A stretch of DNA of 64,000 bases, taken from NCBI RefSeq assembly GCF_001689125.2, contig NZ_CP015405.2, forward strand, positions 2,459,001 to 2,523,000, in the 5' to 3' direction. The notes below the pieces were generated by a model that saw nothing but the letters and a program-made list of their open reading frames with translations, searched no databases and was not told the DNA's origin. The position numbers were made by a program, and so were the translations under genes. The stretch comes from Blautia pseudococcoides. Lineage in GTDB: Bacteria; Bacillota; Clostridia; Lachnospirales; Lachnospiraceae. Below, in pieces: positions 16,006 through 28,988 of this stretch (positions are counted from its first letter, which is position 1; each line of letters starts with the position of its first letter).

Positions 16006-19000
16006 CTATCTCGGCACTTCCACCATAATATAAGCTTCTACCCTGTCTTCCTCTTGTACGTCACTGAAGTCCTCGAATACGAGACCGCACTCATAACCTG
16101 CTTTCACTTCTTTTACATCATCCTTGAAACGCTTCAGAGATGCCAGAACACCTTCGTAAATCTGCTCTTCTCCTCTGGTAATGCGGACCTTGCAGTTTCT
16201 CTGGAACATACCGTCCAGAACATATCCGCCGGCAATGGTACCCACATCGGATGACTTGAACGTCTGGCGCACTTCCGCATGGCCGATAACCTTTTCCTCG
16301 TATACCGGATCCAGCATACCCTTCATGGCTGCTTCCACATCCTCGATGGCCTGATAGATGACACGGTACAGACGCAGGTCAACGCCTTCCTGTTCTGCAA
16401 TTGCCTTTGCTGTCACATCGGGGCGTACATTGAAGCCGATGATGATGGCATTGGATGCACTTGCAAGGGTAACGTCAGATTCATTGATGGCACCCACACC
16501 GCCGTGGATAACTTTGACCACAACCTCCTCGTTGGAAATCTTCACAAGACTCTGTTTCACGGCTTCCACAGAACCCTGTACATCGGCTTTTACGATCAGA
16601 GGAAGCTCTTTCAGATTACCTGCCTGAATCTGTGTGAACAGATCATCCAGGGACATCTTGGCTTTTGTCTCTTCCAGAAGACGGTTTTTATTTTCGGAAA
16701 CAAAGGTAGCAGCAAAATGTTTTGCCTCTTTGTCGTTTTCTGTTGCAACCAGGATCTCTCCTGCGTTTGGCACATCACCCAGACCCAAAATCTCCACCGG
16801 AGTGGACGGGGATGCCTCTTTTACTCTTCTTCCCTTGTCATCCATCATGGCACGGACTTTACCGGAGCAGGCTCCGGCAGCAATAAAGTCACCCACATGC
16901 AGGGTACCCTTCTGTACCAGAATGGTGGCAACAGGGCCTTTTCCTTTGTCAAGCTCCGCTTCGATGACAAGACCTCTTGCCATTCTCTTTGGATTGGCTT
17001 TCAGCTCTGCCACCTCGGCAGTGAGAATGATCATCTCTAACAGGGTTTCGATCCCCTCGCCAGAATGTGCGGATACCGGTACAAAGATGGTACTTCCGCC
17101 CCAGTCTTCCGGGATCAGCTCATACTCGGATAATTCCTGTTTTACTCTCTCAATATTGGCACTTGGTTTATCAATCTTGTTGATGGCAACAATAATCTCA
17201 ACTCCGGCAGCTTTTGCATGGTTGATAGCCTCCACGGTCTGCGGCATAACACCATCGTCCGCAGCTACTACCAGGATGGCAATATCGGTCGCATTGGCAC
17301 CACGCATACGCATAGCGGTAAATGCCTCGTGGCCCGGTGTGTCCAAAAACGTGATCTTCTGATCATTGACGGTAACCATATAAGCACCGATGTGCTGTGT
17401 GATACCGCCTGCCTCTCTGTCTGTCACGTGTGTATTTCTGATGCAGTCCAGAAGTGATGTTTTACCATGGTCTACATGACCCATAACACAGACTACCGGA
17501 GGTCTGGAAACCAGTAAGGATTCGTCTTCATCATCCTCTTTGAGGAGTTCTGCGATCACATCCACCTTTACTTCCGGTTCTGCGATAATATCGTAGTCCA
17601 GAGCGATCTCCTGCGCTTTCTCAAAATCAATTTCATGGTTCACGGTAACCATTATTCCGTCCATGAACAGTTTCTTGACAATAACAGAAGGCTGCATCTT
17701 CATTTTATCTGCCAGCTCACGGATCGTCATTTTCTCCGGAAGTGTGATCTCCTTTACAACTTCCTTCTTCTCTTCCACCTTAGGCTGTGTGTTTGGTCTC
17801 TGCAGAGCTCTTGGCAGTCTCTGGTTCGGACGTCTTCCGCCTCCCTGGTTGGGGCGTTTGCTGCCTGTCTTTAAGTCATCTTTCTTAACGTCCTTTTTCT
17901 TATTCTCACGGTTTAACTTGCGGCTGTCTTTCTCCACAAATTCCAGCTTGGGAGCATCTGCTTTTCCGCCTTTATCCCTGTTAAATCCGCCGCCCGGACG
18001 GTTATCCGTGCCTCTCTGCCTGTTGTCTCCGAAACGATTGGGACCGCTGCCTGTTCTTGGACGGTTATCTCCGCCTCTGTTGTCATTGTTGTAGCGCGGA
18101 CGGTCTCCCGTATTGGTCCTTGGACGGTTGTCACCGTTCCTGTTGTCGCTGTTATAGCGGGGACGGTCTCCCGTATTGGTCCTGGGGCGGTTGTCACCGT
18201 TCCTGTTGTCGCTGTTATAGCGCGGACGGTCTCCCGTATTAGTCCTTGGACGGTTGTCACCGTTCCTGTTGTCGCTGTTATAGCGCGGACGGTCTCCCGT
18301 ATTGGTCCTGGGACGGTTGTCACCGTTCCTGTTGTCGCTGTTGTAGCGTGGACGGTCTCCTGTATTGGTCCTGGGACGGTTGTCACCGTTCCTGTTGTCG
18401 CTGTTGTAGCGTGGACGGTCTCCTGTATTGGTCCTGGGACGGTTGTCGCCGTTTCTGTTGTCATTATTATAGCGGTTCTGGCCGTCTCCGCTGTTGGTTC
18501 TCGGACGGTTATCACCATTCCTGTTATCGTTGTTATAACGATTCTGCCCGTCTCCGCTGTTGTTGTATCTTGGGCGGTTATCCCCGCTTCTGTTATCGTT
18601 ATTGTAACGATTCGGACGGTCTGTGTTTCTGTTATCGCTGTTATACCGGTTTGGACGTTCCCCGTTATTGCTGCCCGGACGGTTATCTGTCCTGTTCTGA
18701 GTATTTGCTGTACTTTCCGTTTTCATTCCTCCCTGTGCCGGACGATTATTCCCCGGCTGGCTGCTGCTGTGCGCACTTCCTGCTTCCGCAGGATGATTCT
18801 GTGGTTTTTGCTTTCTCTCAGGCATATGACTTGCATTCTGCGGTCTGAATACCTGGATCAGTTTTTTCTTCGGTTTCTCTTCCGCTGACGCTGCCGGCTT
18901 TGCAGTATCCGTGCTGGCGGCTGCCATATTTCCCTTTCTCAAGTTTGAGCGTATCAGGCTCACATGATCATCCTCAAGGCTGCTCATGTGGCTTTTTACA

Positions 19001-19089
19001 TCTATATTCTTGGATTTCAAAAAATCCATGACCTCCTTGTTGCTTTTATCTAATTCTCTTGCAATTTCATGCACTCTCAGTTTTGACAT
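16006..19089 (-). CDS. infB: Translation initiation factor IF-2 with a long repeat-rich N-terminal region
   Basis: A 1027-residue GTPase that places initiator fMet-tRNA in the ribosomal P site. Domains: IF2_N helix bundle (1-52), a long basic Asn/Arg/Gly-rich disordered region (about 60-420), a second IF2_N-like domain (about 445-500), the G domain with G-H-V-D-H-G-K-T (about residue 533), D-T-P-G-H-E and N-K-I-D, then domains II, III and the fMet-tRNA-binding C domain. The disordered region contains six copies of a 21-residue unit. RBS GGAGGG precedes ATG. Confidence 0.97.
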   Translation of the reverse strand: MSKLRVHEIARELDKSNKEVMDFLKSKNIDVKSHMSSLEDDHVSLIRSNLRKGNMAAASTDTAKPAASAEEKPKKKLIQVFRPQNASHMPERKQKPQNHPAEAGSAHSSSQPGNNRPAQGGMKTESTANTQNRTDNRPGSNNGERPNRYNSDNRNTDRPNRYNNDNRSGDNRPRYNNSGDGQNRYNNDNRNGDNRPRTNSGDGQNRYNNDNRNGDNRPRTNTGDRPRYNSDNRNGDNRPRTNTGDRPRYNSDNRNGDNRPRTNTGDRPRYNSDNRNGDNRPRTNTGDRPRYNSDNRNGDNRPRTNTGDRPRYNSDNRNGDNRPRTNTGDRPRYNNDNRGGDNRPRTGSGPNRFGDNRQRGTDNRPGGGFNRDKGGKADAPKLEFVEKDSRKLNRENKKKDVKKDDLKTGSKRPNQGGGRRPNQRLPRALQRPNTQPKVEEKKEVVKEITLPEKMTIRELADKMKMQPSVIVKKLFMDGIMVTVNHEIDFEKAQEIALDYDIIAEPEVKVDVIAELLKEDDEDESLLVSRPPVVCVMGHVDHGKTSLLDCIRNTHVTDREAGGITQHIGAYMVTVNDQKITFLDTPGHEAFTAMRMRGANATDIAILVVAADDGVMPQTVEAINHAKAAGVEIIVAINKIDKPSANIERVKQELSEYELIPEDWGGSTIFVPVSAHSGEGIETLLEMIILTAEVAELKANPKRMARGLVIEAELDKGKGPVATILVQKGTLHVGDFIAAGACSGKVRAMMDDKGRRVKEASPSTPVEILGLGDVPNAGEILVATENDKEAKHFAATFVSENKNRLLEETKAKMSLDDLFTQIQAGNLKELPLIVKADVQGSVEAVKQSLVKISNEEVVVKVIHGGVGAINESDVTLASASNAIIIGFNVRPDVTAKAIAEQEGVDLRLYRVIYQAIEDVEAAMKGMLDPVYEEKVIGHAEVRQTFKSSDVGTIAGGYVLDGMFQRNCKVRITRGEEQIYEGVLASLKRFKDDVKEVKAGYECGLVFEDFSDVQEEDRVEAYIMVEVPR
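18098..18475 (-). repeat. Six in-frame 63-bp tandem repeats within infB
   Basis: The 63-bp unit (boundary GGACGGTCTCC at 18098, 18161, 18224, 18287, 18350, 18413) encodes [17 protein letters not shown](S/N)-D-N-R. Copies differ by few bases. More diverged relatives of the unit extend to about 18660. Near-identity at DNA level points to recent expansion or slippage. Confidence 0.95.
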
Positions 19090-19105
19090 ATATTGCCCTC
19101 CTTTT

Positions 19106-19420
19106 TTATTTACCCATCTGTTCCATCTTTTTCTTCATCGCCACTGCGAAATTATCATCCGTCACGCCCAGAGACGCGCGGTAATCCTTTCCAATGGCAC
19201 CTCCCAACTCCTCCTTTGTTCCGACAAAATAAACCGGGACCTTATAGTAGGCACACATATCGGAAAACTTTTTTTTAGAATTATCTGATGCATCACCTGC
19301 CACAAGGACAAGGCGCGCTTTTCCAGCCTTCACTGCTTTCTCTGTGGCAAACTCGCCGCTCACCACTCTCCCTGCTTTGGCCGCCAATCCCAATAGGGAC
19401 AGTTCTTTACTGATGTTCAA
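19106..19420 (-). CDS. ylxQ: L7Ae-family ribosomal/RNA-binding protein YlxQ
   Basis: About 104 residues of the L7Ae/L30e/S12e kink-turn RNA-binding fold ([16 protein letters not shown] near the N-terminus, [11 protein letters not shown]). The likely start is TTG 19420 with AAAAGGAG upstream, overlapping the ylxR end; longer in-frame starts lie inside ylxR. Part of the nusA-infB operon. Confidence 0.88.
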   Translation of the reverse strand: MNISKELSLLGLAAKAGRVVSGEFATEKAVKAGKARLVLVAGDASDNSKKKFSDMCAYYKVPVYFVGTKEELGGAIGKDYRASLGVTDDNFAVAMKKKMEQMGK

Positions 19421-19685
19421 GCTTATCAAACTCCTTTTCCAGGCTCTCATATACGGATGCCGGTATGGCTGTCTTGAGAGAACGCTCCAATCCCCGGTTC
19501 TTCCTGGCCTTTCGCAGGCATTCCTTGTCAAAACACAGATATGCCCCTCTGCCGTTCTTTCTGCCGGTGGCATCCAGAATGATCTCCTCCTCCGGTGTCT
19601 TTAAAACGCGGAGCATTTCCTTCTTGTTCTTCATTTCACCGCAGCCGGTACATTTCCGCATAGGGACTTTCCTGACCGTACCCAT
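19407..19685 (-). CDS. ylxR: YlxR family RNA-binding protein (DUF448)
   Basis: A 92-residue small basic protein with R-K-C-T-G-C-G-E-M-K and G-R-G-A-Y-L-C, both hallmarks of YlxR, encoded between nusA and infB in most Bacillota. The start is 9 bp after nusA with GTAGGTG upstream. Confidence 0.93.
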   Translation of the reverse strand: MGTVRKVPMRKCTGCGEMKNKKEMLRVLKTPEEEIILDATGRKNGRGAYLCFDKECLRKARKNRGLERSLKTAIPASVYESLEKEFDKLEHQ

Positions 19686-19693
19686 ACTATCAC

Positions 19694-20929
19694 CTACTCT
19701 TCTTCACCGGGTGTCCCGGAGGCTTCCGGTTCCTCATAGGAATCCGGTGCCTCAAGAGAAGCAATGTCTTCCAGATCCTCTTCCTCGTAGGATTCCGCCA
19801 TGTCTCCCTCTTCTTCGTACCCTTGGTCTTCGTAACTGTCTTCTATATAGCCCTCTTCTTCGTAGTCTTCCTCATAGAAATCGAAATCACCGGACTCCCT
19901 TGCCTGTGTCTCACTCTTGATGTCTATCTTAAACCCTGTCAGTCTTGCTGCAAGTCTGGCATTCTGTCCCTCTTTGCCGATGGCCAGGGAAAGCTGGTAA
20001 TCCGGAACAATGACCATGGCGGTCTTCTCATCCGGATCAGCCATAACCGAAATGACCTTTGCCGGACTTAAGGCATTCTCGATCAGAAGCGCCGGGTTGT
20101 CACTCCAGTTGATAATATCAATCTTCTCGCCGCGAAGCTCTTCCACAATGGCATTGACCCTGGCACCGTTCATACCAACACAGGCACCTACGGGGTCTAC
20201 ATCCGGGTCGTTGCTCCACACAGCGATTTTCGTACGGGAACCGGCTTCTCTGGCAATACTCTTGATCTCCACCGTGCCGTCCTTCACCTCTGTGACCTCA
20301 GCCTCGAAGAGACGCTTCACCAGCTCCGGGTGTGTCCTGGACACAAGGATCTTTGGTCCCTTGGGGGTGTCTTTTACCTCCAGGATATACAGTTTGATCC
20401 TCTCTGTGGGGCGGAACACCTCTGTCTTCACTTGTTCATTTTCTGTCAGGATGGCATCGGCCTTCCCCAGATTGATGCTGTAGTTCCTGCCCAGGCTTCT
20501 CTGGACAATTCCCGTCACAACATCTTTTTCTTTTCCGTAATACTGGTTGAAGATCACTTTTCTCTCTTCCTCGCGGATTTTCTGCAGAATCACGTTCTTG
20601 GCATTCTGGGTGGCGATCCGTCCGAATTCCTTTGACTTGATCTCCACATTCACCACATCGCCCAGCTCATACTGGGAATTCATCATCTTGGCATTTGCCA
20701 GACTGATCTCCATGACCGGATCCGTCACTTCCTCAACCACAGTCTTCTCCGCATACACGCCGAAGTCACAGGTCTCAGGGTTGATATTCACGTGCACATT
20801 GTCAGCTTTGCCGAAATGGTTCTTGCACGCCTGGATCAGGGATTGTTCAATGGCTTCCAAAAGCGTATCTTTGCTGATGGATTTCTCTTTTTCCAGAATA
20901 TCCAGCGCCTCTAATAACTCTGTATTCAT
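19694..20929 (-). CDS. nusA: Transcription termination/antitermination factor NusA
   Basis: A 411-residue RNA polymerase-binding factor. NusA_N (1-125), S1 (about 135-200), and two KH domains (about 210-345, with [10 protein letters not shown] and [12 protein letters not shown]) are followed by an acidic Glu/Tyr/Asp-rich tail of about 60 residues. RBS AGGAGG precedes ATG. The acidic tail is longer than in many Bacillota homologues. Confidence 0.96.
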   Translation of the reverse strand: MNTELLEALDILEKEKSISKDTLLEAIEQSLIQACKNHFGKADNVHVNINPETCDFGVYAEKTVVEEVTDPVMEISLANAKMMNSQYELGDVVNVEIKSKEFGRIATQNAKNVILQKIREEERKVIFNQYYGKEKDVVTGIVQRSLGRNYSINLGKADAILTENEQVKTEVFRPTERIKLYILEVKDTPKGPKILVSRTHPELVKRLFEAEVTEVKDGTVEIKSIAREAGSRTKIAVWSNDPDVDPVGACVGMNGARVNAIVEELRGEKIDIINWSDNPALLIENALSPAKVISVMADPDEKTAMVIVPDYQLSLAIGKEGQNARLAARLTGFKIDIKSETQARESGDFDFYEEDYEEEGYIEDSYEDQGYEEEGDMAESYEEEDLEDIASLEAPDSYEEPEASGTPGEEE

Positions 20930-20973
20930 GTTTTACATCCTCCTGAATTTCTTCTATATAATATCCACTGCTG

Positions 20974-21438
20974 TTAAAAGTCAAACGCCTGCCTGATCAG
21001 TGCAATGTCAGCCTTTAAAAAGGTGCGCTCCCCATCCTCGTTTTCAATGGTCACGCTGTCCGCATCGTAGGCTTTCAGTATACCGTAGAATTCCTTCTCC
21101 CCGTCAATGGCACGGTAGGTTCTGATCTCCAGCTCCTTACCCATGTTTCTCTGGTAGTCTTTCTCTTTCTTAAGTGGTCTCCCAAGACCGGGAGAGCTTA
21201 CTTCCATAATATAAGCAGTGTCGATAAAATCTTCTTCATCCAGCTTTTCAGAAAATGCCCTGCTTACAACCTCACAGTCGTTCACAGCAATGCCGCCTTC
21301 TTTATCGATGTAGGCACGCAGATACCAGTTGCTGCCTTCCTTCACATATTCCATATCCACAAGCTCAAATCCATGGCTCTCCAGTATGGGTGTTATAAGG
21401 GCTTCTGCTTTCTGTTCGTATATTTCTCTCTGACTCAT
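20974..21438 (-). CDS. rimP: Ribosome maturation factor RimP
   Basis: A 154-residue factor for 30S assembly. G-F-E-L-V-D-M-E-Y, L-R-A-Y-I-D-K-E-G-G-I and V-S-S-P-G-L-G-R-P-L-K are typical. It is the first gene of the rimP-nusA-infB transcript; AGAAGGTG precedes ATG. No confident promoter was found in the 190 bp upstream. Confidence 0.95.
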   Translation of the reverse strand: MSQREIYEQKAEALITPILESHGFELVDMEYVKEGSNWYLRAYIDKEGGIAVNDCEVVSRAFSEKLDEEDFIDTAYIMEVSSPGLGRPLKKEKDYQRNMGKELEIRTYRAIDGEKEFYGILKAYDADSVTIENEDGERTFLKADIALIRQAFDF

Positions 21439-21537
21439 TCTTTCACCTTCTTCCGCATCTTCTGTCCGGTACTCGATAAAGTTATGAATTTAAATTTATT
21501 TGTGGTAACTTTATGGGTACTTAGTTTCCACTACATA

Positions 21538-21566
21538 ATAAGAGTGGACCGAAGGCCCACTCTTAT
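21538..21566 (-). terminator. Terminator of the transglutaminase-like lipoprotein gene
   Basis: Stem TAAGAGTGG(G)CC-TTCGG-(T)CCACTCTTA with a short T-rich tail on the minus strand. It isolates rimP from the gene upstream. Confidence 0.6.
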
Positions 21567-21629
21567 GTTATCGTGATTATCAAGTTCTATACCAGAATAC
21601 CACTAAAAGTGTGAAGTTGCAAGTCTTTT

Positions 21630-22847
21630 TTACCAATACACGGTAAGGAGCTTGTCCTCATCACTGTATCCTATATTCCACTGGTAGGTCTCACCTTCCC
21701 CGAAATGATAGGCTTCCCGCACGGCCCGTTCGATCAGATCCCCGTCCACCATGGCCGCCACCGCCTGCTGATAGCTGTCCCCATCGGCAAACTTAAAGTC
21801 CTCCCGCTCCCGTCCTTCCGATATGGAGGAGGTCAGTATATAGTAGATCTCATTTTCATCATAATAGGAGTACCAGGTGCCATTCATTTTATAGTAGTTA
21901 TAGCTGTCATCGGCGCATTCCGGCAGCGGCAGAAGCGCATCCGGTGTATGTGTGGCCAAAAGTGTGGCGGCGTCGCAGCACAGATAGGTGTAGGATATTT
22001 CCTGTACTGCTCCCTCCTGTTTTTCCGAAAATCCCGGGTTGGCCCAGGTGGTATCCACATAGTAAAAATCATCCCCTATTTTTACCAGGTTCCACGCGTG
22101 TTCTTCATTGTTGGGCGCAGCCGTTCCTGTGACCAGGGTACAGAAAATCCCCATCTTCCCAAGCAGATACTGGGTTGCCTTTGAAAATCCGGCGCATACG
22201 GTGACCTGGTTTAAAAAGACGCTCTGGATATTCTGGTTGTTGGGACTGGATTGGTCGTAAGCAATGTTCTGGCTCAGAAACTCATAGATGTATTTTATCC
22301 TGCCGTAAGTATCCGCCTCCTGGGGCACCTGGGCAAGCCACTGGTCTGCCGCTGCCTCAATGCCGGCCTTCACGGGCTCTATTTCCGACTTATCCATATT
22401 GTAAACAAGCTGCAGATCCACGCTGCTTGCCGTATCCGGGGAACCATCCCCCTGAAAGGTATAAGACTGCTGGTCCAGCCAGAAAAATTCCGGGTGGTCC
22501 ACAAACACCATATTATTGACCAGGTTGATATCCTCCTCCGTACAGGGGTCCACAGAAACCTCATCCTTGTATTCCAGGATACCGTTCAAAAGCTGCCGGT
22601 ACAGCTTCTGCTGGTTCTCTGTCAGGCTTTCATAGCCGTAAGGTATGTAATCACCGTTTACATACTGCAGGGCATCTGCCTCCTTGCTCACTTCTTTCTC
22701 CGGCTCAAAAACCTTATATATTTTCTTCTGTACCGTTTCCGTCACACTGTCTTTTGCCTCTGTGCTTATCTCCCTGCCGCAGCCGGAAACCATGAAAGAA
22801 ATCACCATTACTATGCACAGAAGCAGACTGTTTCCTTTTTTTCTCAT
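21630..22847 (-). CDS. Transglutaminase-like domain lipoprotein
   Basis: About 405 residues. A lipoprotein signal with lipobox V-S-G-C near residue 22 places it on the outer membrane face. A transglutaminase-like domain in the middle shows Cys in T-V-C-A-G-F-S-K, His in E-E-H-A-W-N-L-V and Asp in Y-Y-V-D-T-T-W, the Cys-His-Asp triad of cysteine-protease-like folds. ATG 22847 fits GGAG spacing better than ATG 22853. It lies 12 bp after corA. Substrate unknown; wall-associated proteolysis or crosslinking is inferred. Confidence 0.8.
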   Translation of the reverse strand: MRKKGNSLLLCIVMVISFMVSGCGREISTEAKDSVTETVQKKIYKVFEPEKEVSKEADALQYVNGDYIPYGYESLTENQQKLYRQLLNGILEYKDEVSVDPCTEEDINLVNNMVFVDHPEFFWLDQQSYTFQGDGSPDTASSVDLQLVYNMDKSEIEPVKAGIEAAADQWLAQVPQEADTYGRIKYIYEFLSQNIAYDQSSPNNQNIQSVFLNQVTVCAGFSKATQYLLGKMGIFCTLVTGTAAPNNEEHAWNLVKIGDDFYYVDTTWANPGFSEKQEGAVQEISYTYLCCDAATLLATHTPDALLPLPECADDSYNYYKMNGTWYSYYDENEIYYILTSSISEGREREDFKFADGDSYQQAVAAMVDGDLIERAVREAYHFGEGETYQWNIGYSDEDKLLTVYW

Positions 22848-22859
22848 AGGCATCTTCTC

Positions 22860-23780
22860 CTAGTCAAACCATTTCTTATGTTTGAAATACAAAATCTCTA
22901 TAATAACGATCAGGATCACCACACCAATGATGATAAAATAACCGCCTTTATAATGAAGCTCAGGCATATTGATAAAATTCATGCCGTACCAGCCCGTGAT
23001 CAGTGTCAGGGGCATAAATATGGTGGTCACCACGGTGAGAAACTGCATGATCTTATTCTGCCTTTCCGCAGTCCTGGCCTGGTACATCTCCCGGATCTGA
23101 AGTGTATATTCCCGCAGGTTCCTGGTATTATCCGCAAGGCGCTGGATCCTCTTCCCCATGACCCTGAAGAGACGGCAGTCCTCCTCTCCGAGAAATCCCG
23201 TGTAATTTTCTTCCAGCATTTCGCAGAAATCCACCATTTGGTCATAGTAAGTATTCATACGCAAAAGCTCTCTGCGCACAGCCAGCATCCTGGCCGGACA
23301 GTCCTTGATCTCCTCACGGAACAGCCCGTCCTCCATGTCTGTCATTTTCAGCTCATATGCCTGGAGAAAACGCACGTCATCTTCCAAAAGACGTTCCATG
23401 AACTCAAAGAGGAAATGTGCCGCATAGCTCTGCTCCTGAAACCGGATCTCTACCATACTCTTTACTATATGAGCCACAAATCCGGACTCATCCACGAACA
23501 AAAGCTTCTCTTTATCCATATAATACCCGAAAGAAACGGGTTTTTCCAGAAGTTTTTCTTTCTGGGGTATGGAAAAGGTTCCCAGCACACAGTCCTTCTG
23601 CATCTCACCCTTACAGAAATGTACATGCTCCAGGCTCCGTAGAAGCAGACGTCCGGGGCCTGTGTCCCCGTATTTTCTTTTGTAGGATTCCATGTTCAGT
23701 ATCTCAATAAGGCAGTCTCCCGGAGCGGGAATTTCTTTTTCTCCGAGACCTGACATTTTCTTATTCAAACCATATCTCAT
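22860..23780 (-). CDS. corA: CorA family divalent cation transporter
   Basis: A 306-residue protein with a large cytoplasmic N-terminal domain and two C-terminal membrane helices. The pore signature Y-G-M-N-F ends the first helix, and the second ends in a basic tail. It would carry Mg2+ or another divalent metal inward. ATG 23780 with GGGAGGGG upstream; the open frame runs further upstream without support. Confidence 0.9.
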   Translation of the reverse strand: MRYGLNKKMSGLGEKEIPAPGDCLIEILNMESYKRKYGDTGPGRLLLRSLEHVHFCKGEMQKDCVLGTFSIPQKEKLLEKPVSFGYYMDKEKLLFVDESGFVAHIVKSMVEIRFQEQSYAAHFLFEFMERLLEDDVRFLQAYELKMTDMEDGLFREEIKDCPARMLAVRRELLRMNTYYDQMVDFCEMLEENYTGFLGEEDCRLFRVMGKRIQRLADNTRNLREYTLQIREMYQARTAERQNKIMQFLTVVTTIFMPLTLITGWYGMNFINMPELHYKGGYFIIIGVVILIVIIEILYFKHKKWFD

Positions 23781-23897
23781 AGCCCCTCCCGCGTGCACTC
23801 TTCTTCCTAAAACTGTCGTATGAGCCATACCATTGGCTGGCTGTCACTGCCGGGCATCCGCACCACATCGACTCCGGCCTGCCATTAAGGCTTCCTG

Positions 23898-26144
23898 TTA
23901 CAGCCTGATTTTTGTACCCTTGGTATCGCGCTTTGCCAGCTTCAGTCTGTTCAGCGTCACATTCTTTTCTTTATAGGAAACCAAATATTCTGTCCGGTTT
24001 TCCAGAAGATACGCGTGCTCCACTTCATCATCCCCGGCAAGACGGATCCCCCGCACGCCGATGGCAGTCTTCTTTTTATCCGGAACTTCCTCTTTCATAA
24101 AGCGCAGGAAGAGGCCGTTTTTCGTCTGAAGCACCACATATTCCATGGGGTCTGCAATCTGCACCAGGATCAGCTTGTCCCCCTCCGAAAGCTTTGTGGC
24201 TGCTATGGTCCGTTTTGATACATCAAATTCCATTCCCGCCACCTGCTTGAGCATACCTGTTTTTGTAGCAAAAAACAGCATGGAATCTTTGATCCCCGAC
24301 AGGCTGGAGACAAATACCATCTGCTCCGCGGAGCTGTCAAAGTTGCTCACATTGTCAATGGGCGTCCCCTTGTCCCTGAACTTTCCAAAGGGCAGGTCCA
24401 GCACTTTGATAGTATGCATCCTGCCCGAATCGGTAAACACGCATATCTTGTCTGTGTTCAGGCAGGGGAATATATATTTGTTCTCACTGTCGGCTGTCTC
24501 CTTGTTCCGCTCATAGGCCGCCTTGTCTATGGTTCTTGCATAGCCGAAACGGTCCATCAGGAACACAACCTCCATCTCCTCGATCTTCTTTTCCTCATAT
24601 ACCGCTTCCGCCGCATTTTCAATAGATGTGAGGCGTTTTTTTCCATATTCTCTTTTCACGGCTTTCAATTCATCCATGATCACGGCAGCCATGGAATCAT
24701 AGTTGTTGAGAATATCTTCATAGCGGGCAATATTTTTAAGTGTCACCTCATGCTCCGCCATCAATGCCTGGACTTCCAGGCCAATGAGTTTATAGAGGCG
24801 CATATCCAGAATGGCTGTGGCCTGCCGCTCTGTAAACTGCAGTTTTTTGGCCTGCCGTTCGCTTGTCTTAGTCTTGAAGCGGATTCCGTCTGTTATTCCG
24901 CTTACCAGGCAGTTTTTCACCTGCTCCCTGTTCTTGCTCCCCCGCAGGATCTCAATGATCAGGTCGATCACGTCACAGGCCTTGATGAGTCCTTCCTGTA
25001 TCTCCTGTTTTTCCCGTTCTTTTGAAAGTAATGTCTGATACTTTCTGGTTGCCACCTCGAACTGAAAGTCCACGTGATACTCAATGACTTGTTTTAAGCT
25101 TAAAATTTCCGGCCTTCCGTCTGCGACCGCAAGCATATTTACGCCAAATGTGTCCTCCAGCCTGGTCTTCTTGTACAGCATATTGGTGAGATTTTCCACA
25201 TCCGCGCCCTTTTTCAGCTCCAGTACAATACGGATCCCCTCTTTTGAGGACTGGTTGGAGATATCCACAATATCCGTGGTCTTTTTCGTCTCCACCAGAG
25301 CTGCCACATCGTTCAGGAACTTGCCGATATTGGCCCCGACCATGGTGTATGGGATCTCTGTGATGACCAGAAGCATTCTTCCGGCTTTTCCCTTTTCCAC
25401 CTCCACCCTTCCCCGGAGCTTGATCTTGCCGCTCCCGCTTTCATAGATGGATGGCAGGTCATCTTTATTGACCACAATTCCACCTGTGGGGAAATCCGGC
25501 CCTTTGATGTACTTCATCAGCGCCTTTGTGGTGATGGTATTGTCCTTCATATAAGCCACAACGCCGTCGATGACCTCATTTAAATTGTGGGGGGGAATGC
25601 TGGTAGCCATACCTACAGCAATGCCGTCCGCACCGTTTAATAAAAGGTTGGGGACCTTGACGGGAAGCACTTCCGGCTCCTTCTCTGTCTCGTCAAAGTT
25701 TGGCACAAAATCCACAACATTTTTATCCAGGTCTGCCAGATAGACCTCCTGTGTTATTTTTTCCAGGCGGGCTTCCGTGTACCTCATAGCCGCAGCCCCG
25801 TCCCCTTCTATAGAACCGAAGTTTCCATGTCCGTCCACCAGTGTCTGGCCTTTCTTAAATTCCTGGGCCATGACCACCAGGGATTCATAGATGGAGCTGT
25901 CCCCGTGGGGATGGTATTTTCCCATGGTGTCACCCACAATACGGGCGCATTTCCTGTACGGCCTGTCATAGCGTATCCCCAGTTCATACATATCGTAAAG
26001 GGTCCTGCGCTGCACCGGCTTTAAGCCGTCCCGCACATCCGGAAGGGCGCGGGCAACAATGACGCTCATGGCATAGTCAATATATGACTTCTGCATGATC
26101 TCCGAATATTCTGTTCTGATGATATTGTCCTGTACGTTCGCCAT
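23898..26144 (-). CDS. Type IIA topoisomerase subunit A, ParC-like
   Basis: A 748-residue DNA-cleaving subunit. The quinolone-region sequence ([11 protein letters not shown] ... H-P-H-G-D-S-S-I-Y) and the active-site Tyr in A-A-M-R-Y-T-E-A-R are clear. The C-terminal beta-pinwheel region lacks a clear GyrA box (Q-R-R-G-G-K-G); the comparable place reads G-K-F-R-D-K-G. This points to decatenation by topoisomerase IV rather than supercoiling, but many Bacillota annotations call such proteins gyrase-like. It forms a pair with the gene 10 bp upstream. Confidence 0.85.
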   Translation of the reverse strand: MANVQDNIIRTEYSEIMQKSYIDYAMSVIVARALPDVRDGLKPVQRRTLYDMYELGIRYDRPYRKCARIVGDTMGKYHPHGDSSIYESLVVMAQEFKKGQTLVDGHGNFGSIEGDGAAAMRYTEARLEKITQEVYLADLDKNVVDFVPNFDETEKEPEVLPVKVPNLLLNGADGIAVGMATSIPPHNLNEVIDGVVAYMKDNTITTKALMKYIKGPDFPTGGIVVNKDDLPSIYESGSGKIKLRGRVEVEKGKAGRMLLVITEIPYTMVGANIGKFLNDVAALVETKKTTDIVDISNQSSKEGIRIVLELKKGADVENLTNMLYKKTRLEDTFGVNMLAVADGRPEILSLKQVIEYHVDFQFEVATRKYQTLLSKEREKQEIQEGLIKACDVIDLIIEILRGSKNREQVKNCLVSGITDGIRFKTKTSERQAKKLQFTERQATAILDMRLYKLIGLEVQALMAEHEVTLKNIARYEDILNNYDSMAAVIMDELKAVKREYGKKRLTSIENAAEAVYEEKKIEEMEVVFLMDRFGYARTIDKAAYERNKETADSENKYIFPCLNTDKICVFTDSGRMHTIKVLDLPFGKFRDKGTPIDNVSNFDSSAEQMVFVSSLSGIKDSMLFFATKTGMLKQVAGMEFDVSKRTIAATKLSEGDKLILVQIADPMEYVVLQTKNGLFLRFMKEEVPDKKKTAIGVRGIRLAGDDEVEHAYLLENRTEYLVSYKEKNVTLNRLKLAKRDTKGTKIRL

Positions 26145-26154
26145 TTCGCTCCTC

Positions 26155-28092
<1,938 letters not shown>

Positions 28093-28112
28093 CTATTTCT
28101 GATGGTAACTGT

Positions 28113-28940
28113 TCAATTTAGTATATGTTCAATTGCTTTTGCAACACCGTCATTTTCGTTGGTGTCTGTCACCGCACTGCTGATCTCCTTCACCCTGTCA
28201 CAGGCATTGCCCATTGCCACAGAGTATCCGGCATACAAAAGCATCTCATAATCATTATTACTGTCACCCACTGCCATGATCTCTTCCTGTCTGACTCCAA
28301 CCATGTCGGCCAGCTTTGCAATGGCATTCCATTTGCTCCATCTTCCCTGTACCACTTCTATATTATTGGGGATAACGGAGATGGGATGTACACCGGGGAG
28401 CAGATCGATTTCCCTTATCAGCTTATCCTTTTCTTCCATTTTGGATACCAAGATATGTACCTTTCCCACACGGATATGATCCCCTGCCAGAAGTTTCCTG
28501 TAATCTGCAGTAATTCTATTGGTGGCCAAAAGCTGGTCACAGTATTCTTTCGGAAGTCCGCATCTTCTGATCACTTCCTGTCCTTTGGCATCCATGTAGG
28601 CATCCTGACCTGCATAGATTTCCACATATGCATCATATTTTGCCGCAAGCTCATAAATTTCCCTGACATTATCCATGTCCATTTCATGAAAATACAGGAC
28701 ATCCTCTGTCCTGCCGCTTGTGATAACGGAACCGTTGCCGTTTATAAAATAGGAAATCTCTTGAAACTCTTTTAAAACAAACCGGGTATTGCGGTAGGAG
28801 CGGCCCGTGGTGGGAACGATCCGATATCCTCTTCTGCCCGCTTCCTCCACCGCCTCCCTGGTCCGCTTTGAAATGGTACAGTCGTCCCGAAGGAGTGTAC
28901 CGTCCAGGTCAATGGCTATCATTTTTAAATCTTTTCTCAT
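28113..28940 (-). CDS. Cof-type HAD-IIB sugar-phosphate phosphatase
   Basis: A 275-residue cytoplasmic HAD hydrolase. Motif I is A-I-D-L-D-G-T-L-L, motif II T-T-G-R, and motif IV G-D-S-N-N-D-Y-E-M-L. The C2b cap places it in the Cof group acting on sugar phosphates or flavin nucleotides. GGAG precedes ATG. Substrate unknown. Confidence 0.9.
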   Translation of the reverse strand: MRKDLKMIAIDLDGTLLRDDCTISKRTREAVEEAGRRGYRIVPTTGRSYRNTRFVLKEFQEISYFINGNGSVITSGRTEDVLYFHEMDMDNVREIYELAAKYDAYVEIYAGQDAYMDAKGQEVIRRCGLPKEYCDQLLATNRITADYRKLLAGDHIRVGKVHILVSKMEEKDKLIREIDLLPGVHPISVIPNNIEVVQGRWSKWNAIAKLADMVGVRQEEIMAVGDSNNDYEMLLYAGYSVAMGNACDRVKEISSAVTDTNENDGVAKAIEHILN

Positions 28941-28988
28941 CTCTGTTCTCCTGTTATTCTTCCTATAAGTCTCAGGCTTATTCTCCCC

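Noticed and set aside
18098..18475. Regular 63-bp repeats resembling an array
   Set aside because: There is no spacer diversity, the unit is a multiple of three and is in frame within infB, so it is not CRISPR.
17913..18848. Open frames with Tyr/Cys-rich or Thr-rich repeats on both strands
   Set aside because: They are other-frame readings of the infB repeat region; the IF-2 frame explains the sequence.
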